Positions 44,539 through 56,002 of a DNA stretch of 64,000 nucleotides are shown here, piece after piece. Source of the stretch: Ophioceras dolichostomum (Eukaryota > Ascomycota > Sordariomycetes > Magnaporthales > Ophioceraceae); contig PYST01000218.1 in the NCBI GenBank assembly GCA_003049485.1, forward strand, positions 1 to 64,000, given 5' to 3'. A program made the translations under genes and the position numbers. Each line of letters starts with the position of its first letter. The first letter of the stretch is position 1. The notes under the pieces are model-generated. The model was given only the letters and a program-made list of their open reading frames with translations, was not told the origin of the DNA and did not search any database.

Positions 44539-47500
44539 TCAGGACCTCGTCTTGTTCTTTTTCTGGTTGCGGATGTCGTCGTCTGATGACGAGTCCTCGG
44601 AGTGAGGGGCTTCACTGGGCGGACTCGACCTAGGGAGAACTGAGGACGAACTCATGCTGTTGTAGCCGTCACTATCGTCGCTCGAGTCTGCCACTGCGGC
44701 CTTATCGCCGCCAAGCTGAGCTTGGCGCAGCAGTTTATTTGCCCGGGCGGTGGCGTCACGGGCCTTCAATGCGGCTTCTTCTGCCTTGCTCTGCTTCTCC
44801 CACATGGAGGCATACTTGCCGCCAAGCTCCAGGAGCTCCATATGGGTACCTTTCTCTATGATGGAGCCAGCATGGAGGACAATGATCTGGTCCGCGTGGG
44901 TAATGGTGGAGAGGCGGTGACTGATTCACCACAGTGCAAGTCAGCAAGTTGGTGTTATATATAAATCAGGCCGTACTCTACCTCCTACCTCTACATCTAC
45001 TATTTCCGGTCGGACAGGCAGAGACGAGACGAGGCCAGCGGTAGGACAGAGGGGAGGCAAGGAGGAGGAGATGAGCAGACTTACGCAATAATGAGGAGGG
45101 TTCGATCTTGGCCCAAGCTGTCGCCCTTGATCAGTTTGGCCTGGATCTGCTGCTCCGTTTCGCTGTCCAGGGCCGAGGTGGCCTCATCTAGCATGATGAT
45201 CTTGGGGTTTTTCAGCAGCAAGCGGGCGATAGCGACACGCTGCTTCTCACCACCGCTCAGGCACTGACCACGCTCGCCCACCATGGTGTTGTAGCCATCG
45301 GGGAAGCTGAGGATGCGGTCGTGGATGCTGGCGGCACGACAGGCCTCGTAAACCTCCTCGTCGGTGGCGGCCTGGTTGGCGTAGCGCAGGTTGTACATGA
45401 CCGTCTCGTTGAACAGGATGGTCTCCTGTGGCACGACGCCGATGGCGCGACGCACGGAGTCGATGGTCACGTCCTGCACATTGTGGCCGTCGACCTCGAT
45501 GGCACCGTCGTTGCAGTTATAGTACCGGAACATAAGCCGGAACACGGTCGACTTACCGCCGCCTGACTCGCCGACGAAGGCCGTGGTGGTGCCCGGCCGA
45601 CACTCGAACGACAGATCGTGCAGTGCAGGCCGCCGGTGGTCGCGGTCGTTGTACCAGAAGCGCACGCGGCTCCAGCGGATATGGCCGCGAAGCGGGGACG
45701 GAAGCGGCAGCAAGGGTGGCGAAGTGCGGCGGTCGACTACGGTGGGTGTGATCTTGAACAGCTCCAGCATGCGCTCGCCCGAAATCATGGCCTGCTGCAT
45801 CTGACGGTAGAACGTGCCGAAGAAGTTGAGCGGGCCCTGGAGCTGGCCCAGATACATCACCACCGTCATGAAGTCGCCCACTTTGCGCTTGTGAGTCACC
45901 ACATCGTAGCTGCTGATCATGAGCAGCATCAGCATGCCGCACATGAAGACCAGGTTCTGGCAGACGTTCATGTTGGTCACGCCGCGCACAACCTTTCCTT
46001 CGGCCTTCTGGAAGGCGCCGATGGCCTTTCGGTAACGCTGGAACTCGAACTGTTCGGCGTTGAAGTACTTGACGGTCTCGTAGCTGACGATCGAGTCGTT
46101 CTTGACGGCGTCTTCCTCGCGGCCGGCGTTGGTCATATCGCGCCGCTCGTCCGAGCGCGAGGCGGCCATGCGTATAGTCAAGAACAGGTATGCGAAGGTC
46201 ATGACGGTGACGCACACCGAGTATACGCTGCCGAACATGATCTGGAAGTACACGATGGCCACCAGCAAGTCCACCAGCGTGGGGAACACCTGGAAGGTTA
46301 CCTGCTCAAGAAACTCGTTGATCTTGGCACCCTTGCTGAGCGCGGACAGCACCTCTCCCGTGCGCTTGGACAGGTGGAAGTCCAGAGACAGCGAGTGCAC
46401 GTGCTCAAAGGCGGCCGACGCCAGCGCCCGGTAAGAGTACTGCGAGACAGGGATCCACAGCACCGCCCGAAGCGAACCCAGCAGGCCAGACGGGCCCTGT
46501 AGCACCTTTGCCAGGATCAGGAGGCCGAGGTCGGGCCAGGGCACGCGGTTCTCGCCCAGTCGGATTGTTTCTTCGAGCCGGCTCGCCAGCCTGCCCGTCT
46601 GGTCGGGCACCAGGATGTTGACATACCGCTGCAGCACGAGCAGGGCGAAGCAGAAGAGCACAATCACCTGCAGTCGCAGAGAGTCGCGTGGCCAGAGGTA
46701 CGGCGCGAACAGCGAATAGCCGCGCATGTATTCCCACCACGTCTTGTGCGGCAGCTTTTCCGGCCGGTAGAACGCTGCGTTTGCCTCCCGGAGCTGCCCC
46801 CCTGTTTCTCCTGCTCCTGCCCCGGGCACCGCAGCCGTGCTGTTGACATTACCGTTGGCACTGCCGTTGGCGGCGTGGCCGTTGCCAGCGTAGCCGTTGC
46901 CGTTGTGGCCATTGCCGTTGTAGCCATTGCCATTGCCATTGACGCTGGTGTACGAGGGGCAATCCCGGCCGCGGTCCCGGGCGAGAAGTGGCGTGTTCTC
47001 ATTGGTTGTGCGTTCGTTGGCGTCCCCGCCCTCCCCGCCGCTGCGTCCGCGATCGGTATTTCTCCTCTTTTCCCCCAAGCAACGAGGCCGGCGGCACGCC
47101 ACTGCCACGTACAGCAAGACGATCCCGATCACCACGACGAGGCGAGACGCGCCGATGGTTACATCGATGGCGTCCCATGGCGTCGGCCCGGGCACCTCTG
47201 CCGCCAAATTGTTGCTCACGTTCTGTAGCACCGTGTGTGGCCCAGAGACCCAGGCAACCAAGGCACCGAAAACTACCGTCTCGGTGGCCAGGCTCAGGAT
47301 CCAAACGATGAGGTGCACAACCGTGGGGCTGTCGGCCCAGTCGAACAGGGTCAAAAGGATATAGCTGTAAAAAGAGCAGCATCCGACGATATAAACCTAC
47401 AGAAGGCCGAGAGACGGGCATCCGGGGAGGGAGGAGGTAAACAAGTGAACAGATGTATGAGCAGATGGGCAGATGGGCAGATAGGCAGATGAGGAGGCAA

Positions 47501-47981
47501 AGGAGTTTAGGTCTGAGCAAGGCATGTTTTGAGAAACATGGGAGGAGGGAAGAAAATGACGACTCACGAATGCCTCCTCTCCACACCACCAGCTATGCGA
47601 ACTGTCCACGGTCGTAATGGCGTGGACGATCACGTTTGCAGCGTTCGCGACAAACGACAAAACGACGAGGGCGGACGCGATCTGAAAGGCGAGGCGCGAC
47701 GCCGGGCCGAACAGACGTTCGGGCACGGGCCGCCGCGTCACCCTGGTGGCTGGCAACGGCCGTCCTCCCGGGCCCTTCGCTACCGGCACAACGAGGTCCT
47801 CTTCCCTCCTGCTGGTCAGCACGCCATGGAGAGCGGTGGCCACAATGAATCCGGCGAGCAGCACCACGGGCGACAGCAGTTGCGCCCATTGGAGGACAGC
47901 CCCTGCGGCGCGGGAGTGGCTGGCATGGGGAGAGGTTGGCTGTGATCCGGTAGGCAAGTTACTGCCTGCCATGGCCACCAT
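44539..47981 (-). CDS. hmt1: HMT1-type half ABC transporter (ABCB6-like)
   Basis: Three exons: 47981..47568, 47396..45085 and 44920..44539, giving 1035 residues; the last junction is phase 2 and rebuilds IIAHRLSTITHAD. An N-terminal TMD0 of about five membrane segments (SPVVLLAGFIVATALHGVL, IASALVVLSFVANAANVIVH, CCSFYSYILLTLFDW and others) marks the HMT1/ABCB6 branch rather than mitochondrial Atm1. A cytosolic linker has ENTPLL at 271-276 and an Asn-Gly-rich repeat. The six-segment ABC exporter domain follows. The nucleotide-binding domain has GESGGGKST at 747-755, LSGGEKQ near 848 and IIMLDEATSALD near 870, so it should be active. Fission-yeast Hmt1 loads metal-chelating thiol peptides into the vacuole; substrate here is inferred. 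The tail is Ser/Asp-rich. Confidence 0.92.
46845..46955 (-). repeat. Asn-Gly coding repeat in the HMT1-like linker
   Basis: Degenerate 6- to 15-base repeats encode a series of NGNG, NGY, NGH and ANG units between TMD0 and the exporter domain. It is coding and in frame. Confidence 0.85.
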
Positions 47982-48483
47982 TATGGGTGCTGGGCCGGTA
48001 GAAGAAGCGAAGACAGCAGGAGAAACAAGTCAGTGGTGAAGGTAGACGTTGAACGTTGTATTAAAGAGCCGTGGGTGTGGAGGGTGCAGCAGGGGCGCGG
48101 CGGTGAGAACGGGTGAACACGGGCGCGAGACAGGGGGGTGGGGGGAGGTGGGAAGGGGGCACGGTAGCCCAACTTACCTGGCATGAGAGATCGGGAACGG
48201 CGGGAGGGGAAGGCAGGGTGCGGGTGCTAGCTGTTCTCGATCATCTCTCTTTCTCTCCGTCTCGATCTCCCTCTTCCCCGCGTGGCAATTGGACGTGCCC
48301 ACGCAACTTGAAGGAGGGACGGGAGGACGGGGAGGCGGAGAGGAGGCGAAGAGGCGATGCTGCGGTTCGTTCGGTCAGTAAGTGGGTTGGTCAAGCGGCC
48401 GGGCGAGAAAGGCAATAGACTGGCAGATGGTCAACCTGACAGGGTCACACACCACAGAAACTGCAGAAACTAAGGGGAAGCCG

Positions 48484-48515
48484 GACACGGGGCACGGGGC
48501 ACAGGGCACAGGGCC
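48484..48515. repeat. GGGCACA-type 7-base tandem repeat
   Basis: Four to five imperfect copies of a 7-base unit (GGGCACR), followed about 30 bases later by an 8-base GGACTCGG/GGACTCAG array at about 48548-48584. Confidence 0.75.
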
Positions 48516-50484
48516 CAGAACAGAGAAACACAGGATACATAAAATACAGGACTCAGGACTCGGGACTCGGGACTGAGGACTCAGAACATACGGGAAAATG
48601 CCACAGGCCATGAGCCATGGGCCAGCCACGGATAAAGAGCGAGCGTGAAGAAGACAAGAGAGAAAGGGGAAGGGGTATGTGAACGAGAACTGGACGTTTA
48701 CGGGTGAAGAAGCTCGCGAAGCACCTGGTCGGCAGCAGGTCGGCAGGCCGACGAGGATGGGCAGGACAGAACATACTTACCTGAGGAGCTGGGCTGCGGC
48801 GGTGGCGGCGGTGGTGAGCCCTATGGCGGATGGGAACGAGAAGCGAGAAACGAGGAACAGGGTGGGACCCGGTGCAGATTGGTAACCGGGAGCGATCAGG
48901 CCGAGGCGAGGCCGTTGCCGGGGCCGCTGCCTTATGTGTCACGACAGACAGGTCGGTACTGGTCGTGGTGGTGGGCCACGGTGGACGTGAGCAGCAGAAA
49001 TCGGTTTCTCGAAATTTCGAGGAGTCGTCGAGAAACCGAGATGGGCAAAATCCTTAAGTCGCAAGTTGAGGTGAGAGTGGCCGACCTCCTTCCTGCTGCC
49101 AGATACAACCGACCGACCCTGGCTGGCTGGACTGGATCCCCTGCACTGCACGCACTATCAAGTGTCAAGTGGATGGAGGATTGTGGTGGTGGTGGTGTAT
49201 GGTGGGGCAGGTGACAAGCTCAGCAGCAGAAACGCCAGCGTCCACCAGCAGCGCCACCAGTGAGCAGTGGCAAACCTCGCTAGGGGCGAAGCCTTTTGAG
49301 GAGCCAAAACCCCCCCCAAAACATGCAGAACCGGACTGAGTGGCCAGCCAAAAAAGAATCAAGGCCAAGAGGGCCCGCCCGAGTCAAGCAGATCAGGGCG
49401 GCCGGTTCGAGGATGGTCTTGAATGGAGGGAGGCCCACAGGTCGGGTTGTGCGAGCTGACAGTTTGCGTCCAGCAGTCCAGTCAGGCCCAGGCGGCGCCA
49501 GGACTAGGCCCTTTTCCCGTTCTGTTTGCTGGGATGTGGTGGCCGACGGATGGTGCTACTGTGCTGTAGGTAGTACCGTAGCGTGTGTAGTGCCCACCAC
49601 ACAAGCTTGGTCGGGTTGTGTGTCCAGGTGGTCCACAGGGTCGCGGGTCTCGTCTCGTCTTGTGATGCGCCGCAGGGCCTGGCCTAGACTGGCTCGAAAG
49701 TGGGCTCCAAACAACCAGGCAGAGCCAAACAGACTCGGAGAACTGGAAGGCCGGCTGGGGGAATAAATAGCAATTAAATGGGACGGCAGCCAATTGTAAC
49801 AGAGAACTTGGAGAAAAAGAATGAAGTCTCAAGTTAGAAGGCCAATCGGGCAATCAATAGGCGAAAATAGACCGGAGATGCTCGACCGCCTATAATTTTA
49901 TGGTGTTGTGTGCTGCAGGTACCTACCTCAGGTAGCTGGCGGGTCGAATGTACCTTCTTCCTTCCAAGCTTTCAGAGAGTGCAGGTGGTAAAAGTGATGT
50001 GATACCGATTCAAGGCCTGGCCGTGGTGGATGCGGCGATCCACCATTACGAGTTGAGGAAGCTAAAACACCAAACACGACGAGTCGAAGACGGAATGGAG
50101 CTGAGAAGTGAAGATGAAAAGAACGAAAACGAGCGCGTAATCTGCCAAAAATAAAGAGGATAAAAAGGGAATGATCACCCAGGAAGGCGGACGAAGAATC
50201 AAAGAACGTAGGAAAGAGGGGAGGAAAAGAATTTGATTTAAGGTATTGTACGTGGGTGGATGGCAACGGTAGCTAGCAACTTGTACCAGCCAGGCGCAGC
50301 CTCTCGAAGCCCGGAGTACACTCAGAGGGCGATAGAGAGGGAGATTATTGATCGAAAATGCTCAGAGGCGGGCACGTGGTGTAGAATCTCGGAGGGAGCA
50401 ACTTAAGCGGCTGCCGGTCCCCGGAGCCTACTACTAAGCTGTCTGACAACAGGGGAAGTGAGAGCCCGAAGAGGTGGTAGGTGA

Positions 50485-50550
50485 GGGTCAGGGTGAGGGT
50501 CAGGGTGAAGGCGAGGGTGAAGGCGAGGGTGAAGGCGAGGGCGAGGACGG
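50485..50550 (+). repeat. GGGTSA / AGGCGA hexamer array
   Basis: Degenerate six-base periodicity. It begins with four GGG runs spaced by three bases (50485-50505), a G-quadruplex pattern, and continues as alternating GGGTGA and AGGCGA. Confidence 0.85.
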
Positions 50551-52859
50551 GGAGCGTCTAAAGGTCGATGAACAGGACATCAACACCAGCAGTGTTTCTC
50601 GTTCGCCACCCCAAAACCCGGTCGATAAAGGGAGGCGGAATCGGAAGCCGTAGAGGCAAGGCTGCACTAGCTAGGTTTCGCGGGGAAGCGGAGCGGCGCT
50701 GGCGTGCTGGTGCCAACTGGGGAGCGGGCTCTTCGCCGAAGATGCTCGAGTTTGTAAGGTCGGAGACCGGAAGTCGGAGACCGGGAGACGACAGCCGAGG
50801 AACAAAAAGACCTCGGGTGCGAAGGAAGAAAGAAGAGAGAAGACAATGACACGTTTTTTTTCGAGCCTCAGGAGCTTGAGTTACGTCGAGGGTCCAAGAT
50901 GGCGGACGACAGGGGGGTATGGGAGGGGTACAGCGTGATGGACTGATGTAGTGAGATCGAGATAAGAGGGATGATGGATGATGAGGAGAGAGAGGGGGAT
51001 GTCGCGAGGAAGTACAAAGGGGAAAGAAATCGAAGAAGGAGAAAAGAAAGAACAGAAAACAAAAGAACAATAAATGGACATGAGAGAGTGATAAGATCCG
51101 ACGAGATGGTCTCTCCAAACGGCTGCAAGAACCACGAGCCCAGTCTGGAGGTTTACATCCCGACTTCAGACAAAATAGTACGTGTAGGACTTATTAATTA
51201 TTATTACCTATTGGCTTCCCGTCTGGGCGAGGACGACGCAAGGCGTACATAAGGCCCGCGGATGGGATGGGATGGGAGGACATCGGATAGGTCGAGAGGG
51301 ACTATGGCAGCAATGGCAAGGACAGGGACAAGGGCTCGAGGGGGATGGATAGGTTGGGATGTCCGCCCGCCCGTAGCCGTCCGTACTGAATACTGAGTGG
51401 TAGACGGAACGGACGTGTCGGGAGTGGTGAACGGGATAATCGTATGTACGTGCGAGCCCGTGGGAGGCGAGGTTTGGAATAGGAAACGGATGCCATCCAA
51501 GTATCAAACCGTATTGGGCAGCCAGTCCGTTCTACTACAAGAGGTACTTAGGTCGAAGGTAGAGGCAGGTAGGCAGTTGATAAGACAAGCATATTGAACC
51601 AAGAAACGTATTCCCTCCCTCACTCGCTCCCCTCCCGTCCTGGCCGGAGTGAGGACTTGTCCGTCCAGGTATTAGCGGGGGTCCAGACAACCCGTTCAGG
51701 AAACAAGCGCACTGTGGGATGCTGACGTCCGTCTCGAGAAACCACAAAAGAAACGACAAAAAAGGAACAATGGTTTGTTGGCTGGCAGTCTGGCCTCCCC
51801 CAGACACCTTTGGCTCCCTCAACTCCAGCCTAATAGCCTTTCCTGCCTCTATCCCCATTACTTAGTGCCCAGCCCAGGGAGGTACCGACTCCATACCTAC
51901 TGGTTGGTACCGTTTGTGCTAGACGTTTTTTTTTCTTCGGTCCACGCCTCTACCAAGTGGAGTATTCTGTGGTTTGCCGTCAGGTGCTTGTCCCCCGATT
52001 GGATCCAAATACTTCTCCGTCCTGTGTCTGGAAGAGGTCTTTGCGTCAAGTATAACTTGGGCGGACGGATGACGGCTTTCTTGCCGGATCACTCTCGATA
52101 CCTTTCGACAGCAACTGGGAGGAGGTCGCGGCCACGGCCGTGCTCTCCTATCTTCATTTGTGGAATGTATTGCCGAGCTCGCATGCTGTCCGCCTCTCTC
52201 ATGTCTCACAGCATCTTTGGAATAAGCGGCCACCAGCCCGCTCGTCACGGTTAGCATGGCAGGACCAGTGGAATACAGAACAAGGATAGAATCGCGTACG
52301 TCACGTCAAGTTCTTGAAACTCAAGGCTCCCGGGAGAGCCGTAGCTAGCTACCTTGGTACCTACTAACTGGCTGCCCGGATACCTACCTACCTGTACCTC
52401 TAGATACTGAGGTCGTAGATACCTGGGCAAGGGAGAGGCAATTTTTGTTCTTCGATTCTTCCCTTTCTCTATTTCGCCGTCTCTTGCCCGCCTCTTGTCC
52501 CTTCTTTTATCATGTACGGCCCCCTCCCAACGAGCGACGCAGCACTACCCCTCAGCAGCAACTCAGCATAGGATAGGTTACCAGCATGTGTACATGCGGT
52601 GTCGTCGACGCACACCGTTCAGATATGATATGTGGTTTGTGCTACCTCATTGGACTTAGACCAGTGTGGGAGCAGCTGGCGCAAGGGTATGCATTGGGCC
52701 CTCCCACCCAGCCACCAGCCAAACGGCTTACAGCCTGGCCTCACCGCCTAGGGTCGAGGAAGTGACAGCGGCAAGAGGCCCGCATATATCCCACCTCAGA
52801 GCTGCAGTTGAGCGCATACACAGATGTAATAAAATGCTCGGTGCATCAGCGCACTCCGG

Positions 52860-52901
52860 GACGTGCGACGTGCGACGTGCGATGTGCGACGTGCGATGTG
52901 C
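52860..52901. repeat. GAYGTGC heptamer array, six copies
   Basis: Six tandem copies of a 7-base unit, four GACGTGC and two GATGTGC, with no indels. Confidence 0.92.
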
Positions 52902-55569
52902 GCGACCCTTCTCAATGCTTCCCTCTAGTATTTTCTTCAATGCAGTTATGAATGCACTACCCAGAGGAATTTCTCATGGGCGAGCAGTACGAGGTGAAGT
53001 ACCCCCTACGTACTCCGTACGTACTCTGTGCTCCTCAACGCGCCGCGCAGCACGGGGATGAGAGCAGGAAACGGAGGGCCAGACAGCAGGCCTGCCTGCC
53101 TGCCACACAAGGCCGGCCTACTAGCCAGGCCAAGCTTTGACGGGCGCTTGTCGAGAGTGGCGGGAGGTGGTGGCGGGTGGGGTCACAACCCACATCATGT
53201 CACAAGTCACAGGGAGAAGCGGGCAGGCGAGCATGGCGAGAAGGCGAGGATGCGGGCACGAACTCGATTCGGTTCTTTCTGTATCCAGTGACAGATCTGC
53301 CGACCCCACGGTCCACTGCTAGGAAGGAATACAATACATGGGGATCAGGGAACTACAGCAGTACGAGGGAGCAGTGGCTCGCGGCTCAGTAGGTAGGTAG
53401 AGCAGAAAACGCATTGGGGCCTCGGGGTCTATCCATGGTGTCTCCCAATGCGCTGTACCCGATTCGTGGGTGGGCGGCCACGCAGCTTGCCTCCCTGCTC
53501 TTCGGCAGGGGTCATGTGCCAACCCCAGCCAGATAGGCACACAGGCCGCCGAATCACCTGGCAAACAAAGCATCCGTCCCCTCGATCATTGCGAGCATTA
53601 CGGAACACTAGGTAGGGAGGGAGGGAGATAGGTAAGGTAGGGCAGGCGTAGGCAGGGTACCTGAGGTACATGGGATATACAACCACCAAATTACAGGTAG
53701 GTACCTACTCAGTCCCGGCCGATACCGATCGCTGACAAACTACCACTGACCTGGTACATGCCTCTACTGCAAGTCGAGCAAACCGAACGAGCAGGCAGGA
53801 AACGGAAACTGCAGCACAATCCTGTGATAAGACAAGTAGATAAAGTGCCACGGCCGGCTCCATCAGAATCCCAGGACCGGTGAAGGGGCGGGGAAGAAAC
53901 CATCCATCCATCCATCAGTTTCACGGCGCCCCGTCCGTCCGCCTTCGGTTACCAGACCACGTAAAGAATAAGATGGACATCCCAATCAGATCAGTCGACC
54001 CAGACGAGACGAGGCGGTCGAGCAACGTGTCATACAGATATAGGAAGCCCACAGGCCGCCTCCTTGCTTTGTGCGTCTGCTTCCTTCCGCTTGGTATTCC
54101 TCCATTGGGTACGGACGCAGACAGATGAGAGTCTTTGACTTATCTGCCATGTCATGCAAGGACGGGTTGGTGCTCGAGCGAGGACCTAGCTCGCCTGGCT
54201 GTATCCTCCCGATCTCGTGTGCGTTGACACTCCAGGATCGAAGCTGGCAGCTGAATATCCGGGCGTCCTGAAAGCTGGATGTCCCGGCATCCTTGGCAGT
54301 CTCTCTGTTCGAAGCTCTCACAACGGCACTTCAGGCCTGCAGGCGAGAAGGGCAAACACCGCTCCCGTAATGTTCCGGCCAGATCCGACACGGTCCCAGT
54401 AGAGCATCGCCGAAGATTACCACACAGGTCGGTCGGGCAGTGCAGTGCAGTCCTTGCATGCCGTTCACTGCAAGTAGGGTGGATTAAAGTACGGATGGCT
54501 AACAGTCGACTGAGTAGGGAGCTGGCAGCCCAAGTTTTGGCTGGGATTAACGTAAAGCCGGTTCAGATTCAAGTTGTAGGCTGTTCATTGGGCGACGTCC
54601 TGCACCAGTCATCAGTAAAGCCTGGGAGGTTGTTGTGCCGGCACTGTCAGCCTGCCCTTACCTTACCTAGGTGATCAGAAGCAAGCACTTCTCTGTTAAC
54701 CACCATGAATCGTCGGTGTAAATTCGATGCCCTCCATTCGCAAATGCGACAAGAAGCGGTGGAGATGATCGTACCCTGAGGCTCTGACGGCCTCCCACGC
54801 AGAGCATGCGGGCGGGAATGCAAGCAGGACAAGCTGCCATGCTCTGTGGTCTGGGGAAGCGTGGGGGGCCTGCTCGGAGAGAGAGGGGAGAGAATACCTA
54901 GTCGTGGCCGTGAACTCAAACAGATTCCCCCCATCCGCGTGGGCCCCCCACTCCCAGACCAGGGAGGCACATTCGCTTGACGCCTGACGGACGATGCGTG
55001 GGAGGTCTTCGCTAGGATTGAAGGGGGCCAAGCTGTGGTTTTCGAGGCGGTGGAGGCGGTGGCGGCGGTGGCGGCAGTGGCGGTGACAGCTCAAAATCGT
55101 ATCTACGTCTACTCCGCACTCGAGCTTGGTGACAGACGAGCAACGACGGGAGAACAAACACCTAATAACGGTGAAGCAACCGCGGAAGAAAGCGTCCACA
55201 TAGCAAATAACCACAGCCTCGTCCATCCGTGGTCATGGCTCAGTCGCCTGTTTGGGATTCTAGGCTCTGACACGATTCACTAGGTCCATAGTACGTTTTA
55301 TTCTCGTCGAGAGCCACGACTGGAGTTCAGTGACGAGAGGTGGAGTTGACCAATGTTGAACAACCTTCTCTTTCAAAAGGAAAGCGGCATTGCCTCGAGA
55401 AACGGAGGGACTAGTAGAAGGCAGAAGAAGACTAGCTGGTGAAAGAACAAGGGAATATGGAGTAGCTGGACCACGAGAAACGAAAGCAACGCCAAAAAAA
55501 AATTAAAATAAATTCCAGTCACTCGCGAAAGTTCAGCCTTCTGCTCTCTTTTTGGTGGTGGAACCGGTT

Positions 55570-55579
55570 GGAAGCTTCC
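55570..55579. promoter_or_regulatory. Heat-shock-element-like palindrome upstream of CDC48
   Basis: GGAAGCTTCC contains a GAAnnTTC pair, the core unit bound by heat-shock factor, about 430 bases upstream of the CDC48 ATG. One unit pair alone is weak; real elements usually have three or more. Confidence 0.35.
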
Positions 55580-55642
55580 GGCCAAAGTTTCAATGACAAA
55601 AGCTTGGGCCACATTTCCACCTAGCTGTGGCCAGAGTGCCAA

Positions 55643-55656
55643 GTGGTGGCTACCAC
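55643..55656. promoter_or_regulatory. Inverted repeat GTGGT-N4-ACCAC upstream of CDC48
   Basis: A short dyad with perfect 5-base arms. GTGGTGG also occurs at 55554-55560 and at about 55736-55742. This resembles, but does not match exactly, the GGTGGCAAA proteasome-associated element of yeasts. Confidence 0.3.
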
Positions 55657-56002
55657 AGTGACCAGGCAACCTATCAGCATTGAGTATGCGGATACCGCCG
55701 CCTAAAATCGTCATCCAGTGGCCGCCTAGCTGTCTGTGGTGGCTTCAACAAAACTCCTAACAGCTCCGCAACCTCCTTCCAACTCATCCCTCCGCACCTC
55801 AACTCCGCCAAACCTTCCATCATCAACATCCAAGAGGGCCCGGTCAACCAAGAACATCTTCGCGCCTCTCTCTATTTCTCTATCTCGATCCTGAGATATC
55901 ATCTCTGTTTTTTTCTCTCTCGGAATCTGTTCTTTCCCCTGCCCATTGTGATCGCCTACAGCCTCATCGAGGAATCCGGAGCACCGAAGAGCAGCCGCCA
56001 CA

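Larger units (their letters stand above)
47982..56002. other. 8-kb block without a supported gene
   Basis: The block lies between the 5' ends of the HMT1-like gene and CDC48. No frame encodes a recognisable domain, and the longest frames (50558-51118, 54696-55226, 51775-52254) are low-complexity or featureless. It holds several short tandem repeats (48484-48515, 48548-48584, 50485-50550, 52860-52901) and CCTAGG/TAGGTA words (49918, 52350-52395, 53395, 53695, 54664). Long 5' leaders, noncoding RNA, a many-intron gene or decayed repeats are all possible; base composition is not obviously AT-rich. Confidence 0.5.

Noticed and set aside
45618..46502. 294-residue plus-strand frame opposite the ABC transporter
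   Set aside because: Shadow of the exporter domain; His/Leu/Glu-biased as expected for antisense of such sequence.
44539..47981. Mitochondrial Atm1 as identity of the ABC transporter
   Set aside because: A multi-segment TMD0 and no mitochondrial presequence place it with HMT1/ABCB6 proteins.
50558..51118. 186-residue minus-strand frame
   Set aside because: The protein is Phe/Ser/Pro/Leu low-complexity, the translation of a purine tract; not coding-like.
54696..55226. 176-residue minus-strand frame in the gene-free block
   Set aside because: Its start is Cys/His/Arg-rich and overlaps a GGCGGT-type repeat; nothing looks like a fold and splice support is missing. Kept only as part of the 8-kb question.
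47982..56002. RIP-mutated transposon in the gene-free block
   Set aside because: No transposase or reverse-transcriptase remnants and no marked AT shift are visible; a computed RIP index would settle it.
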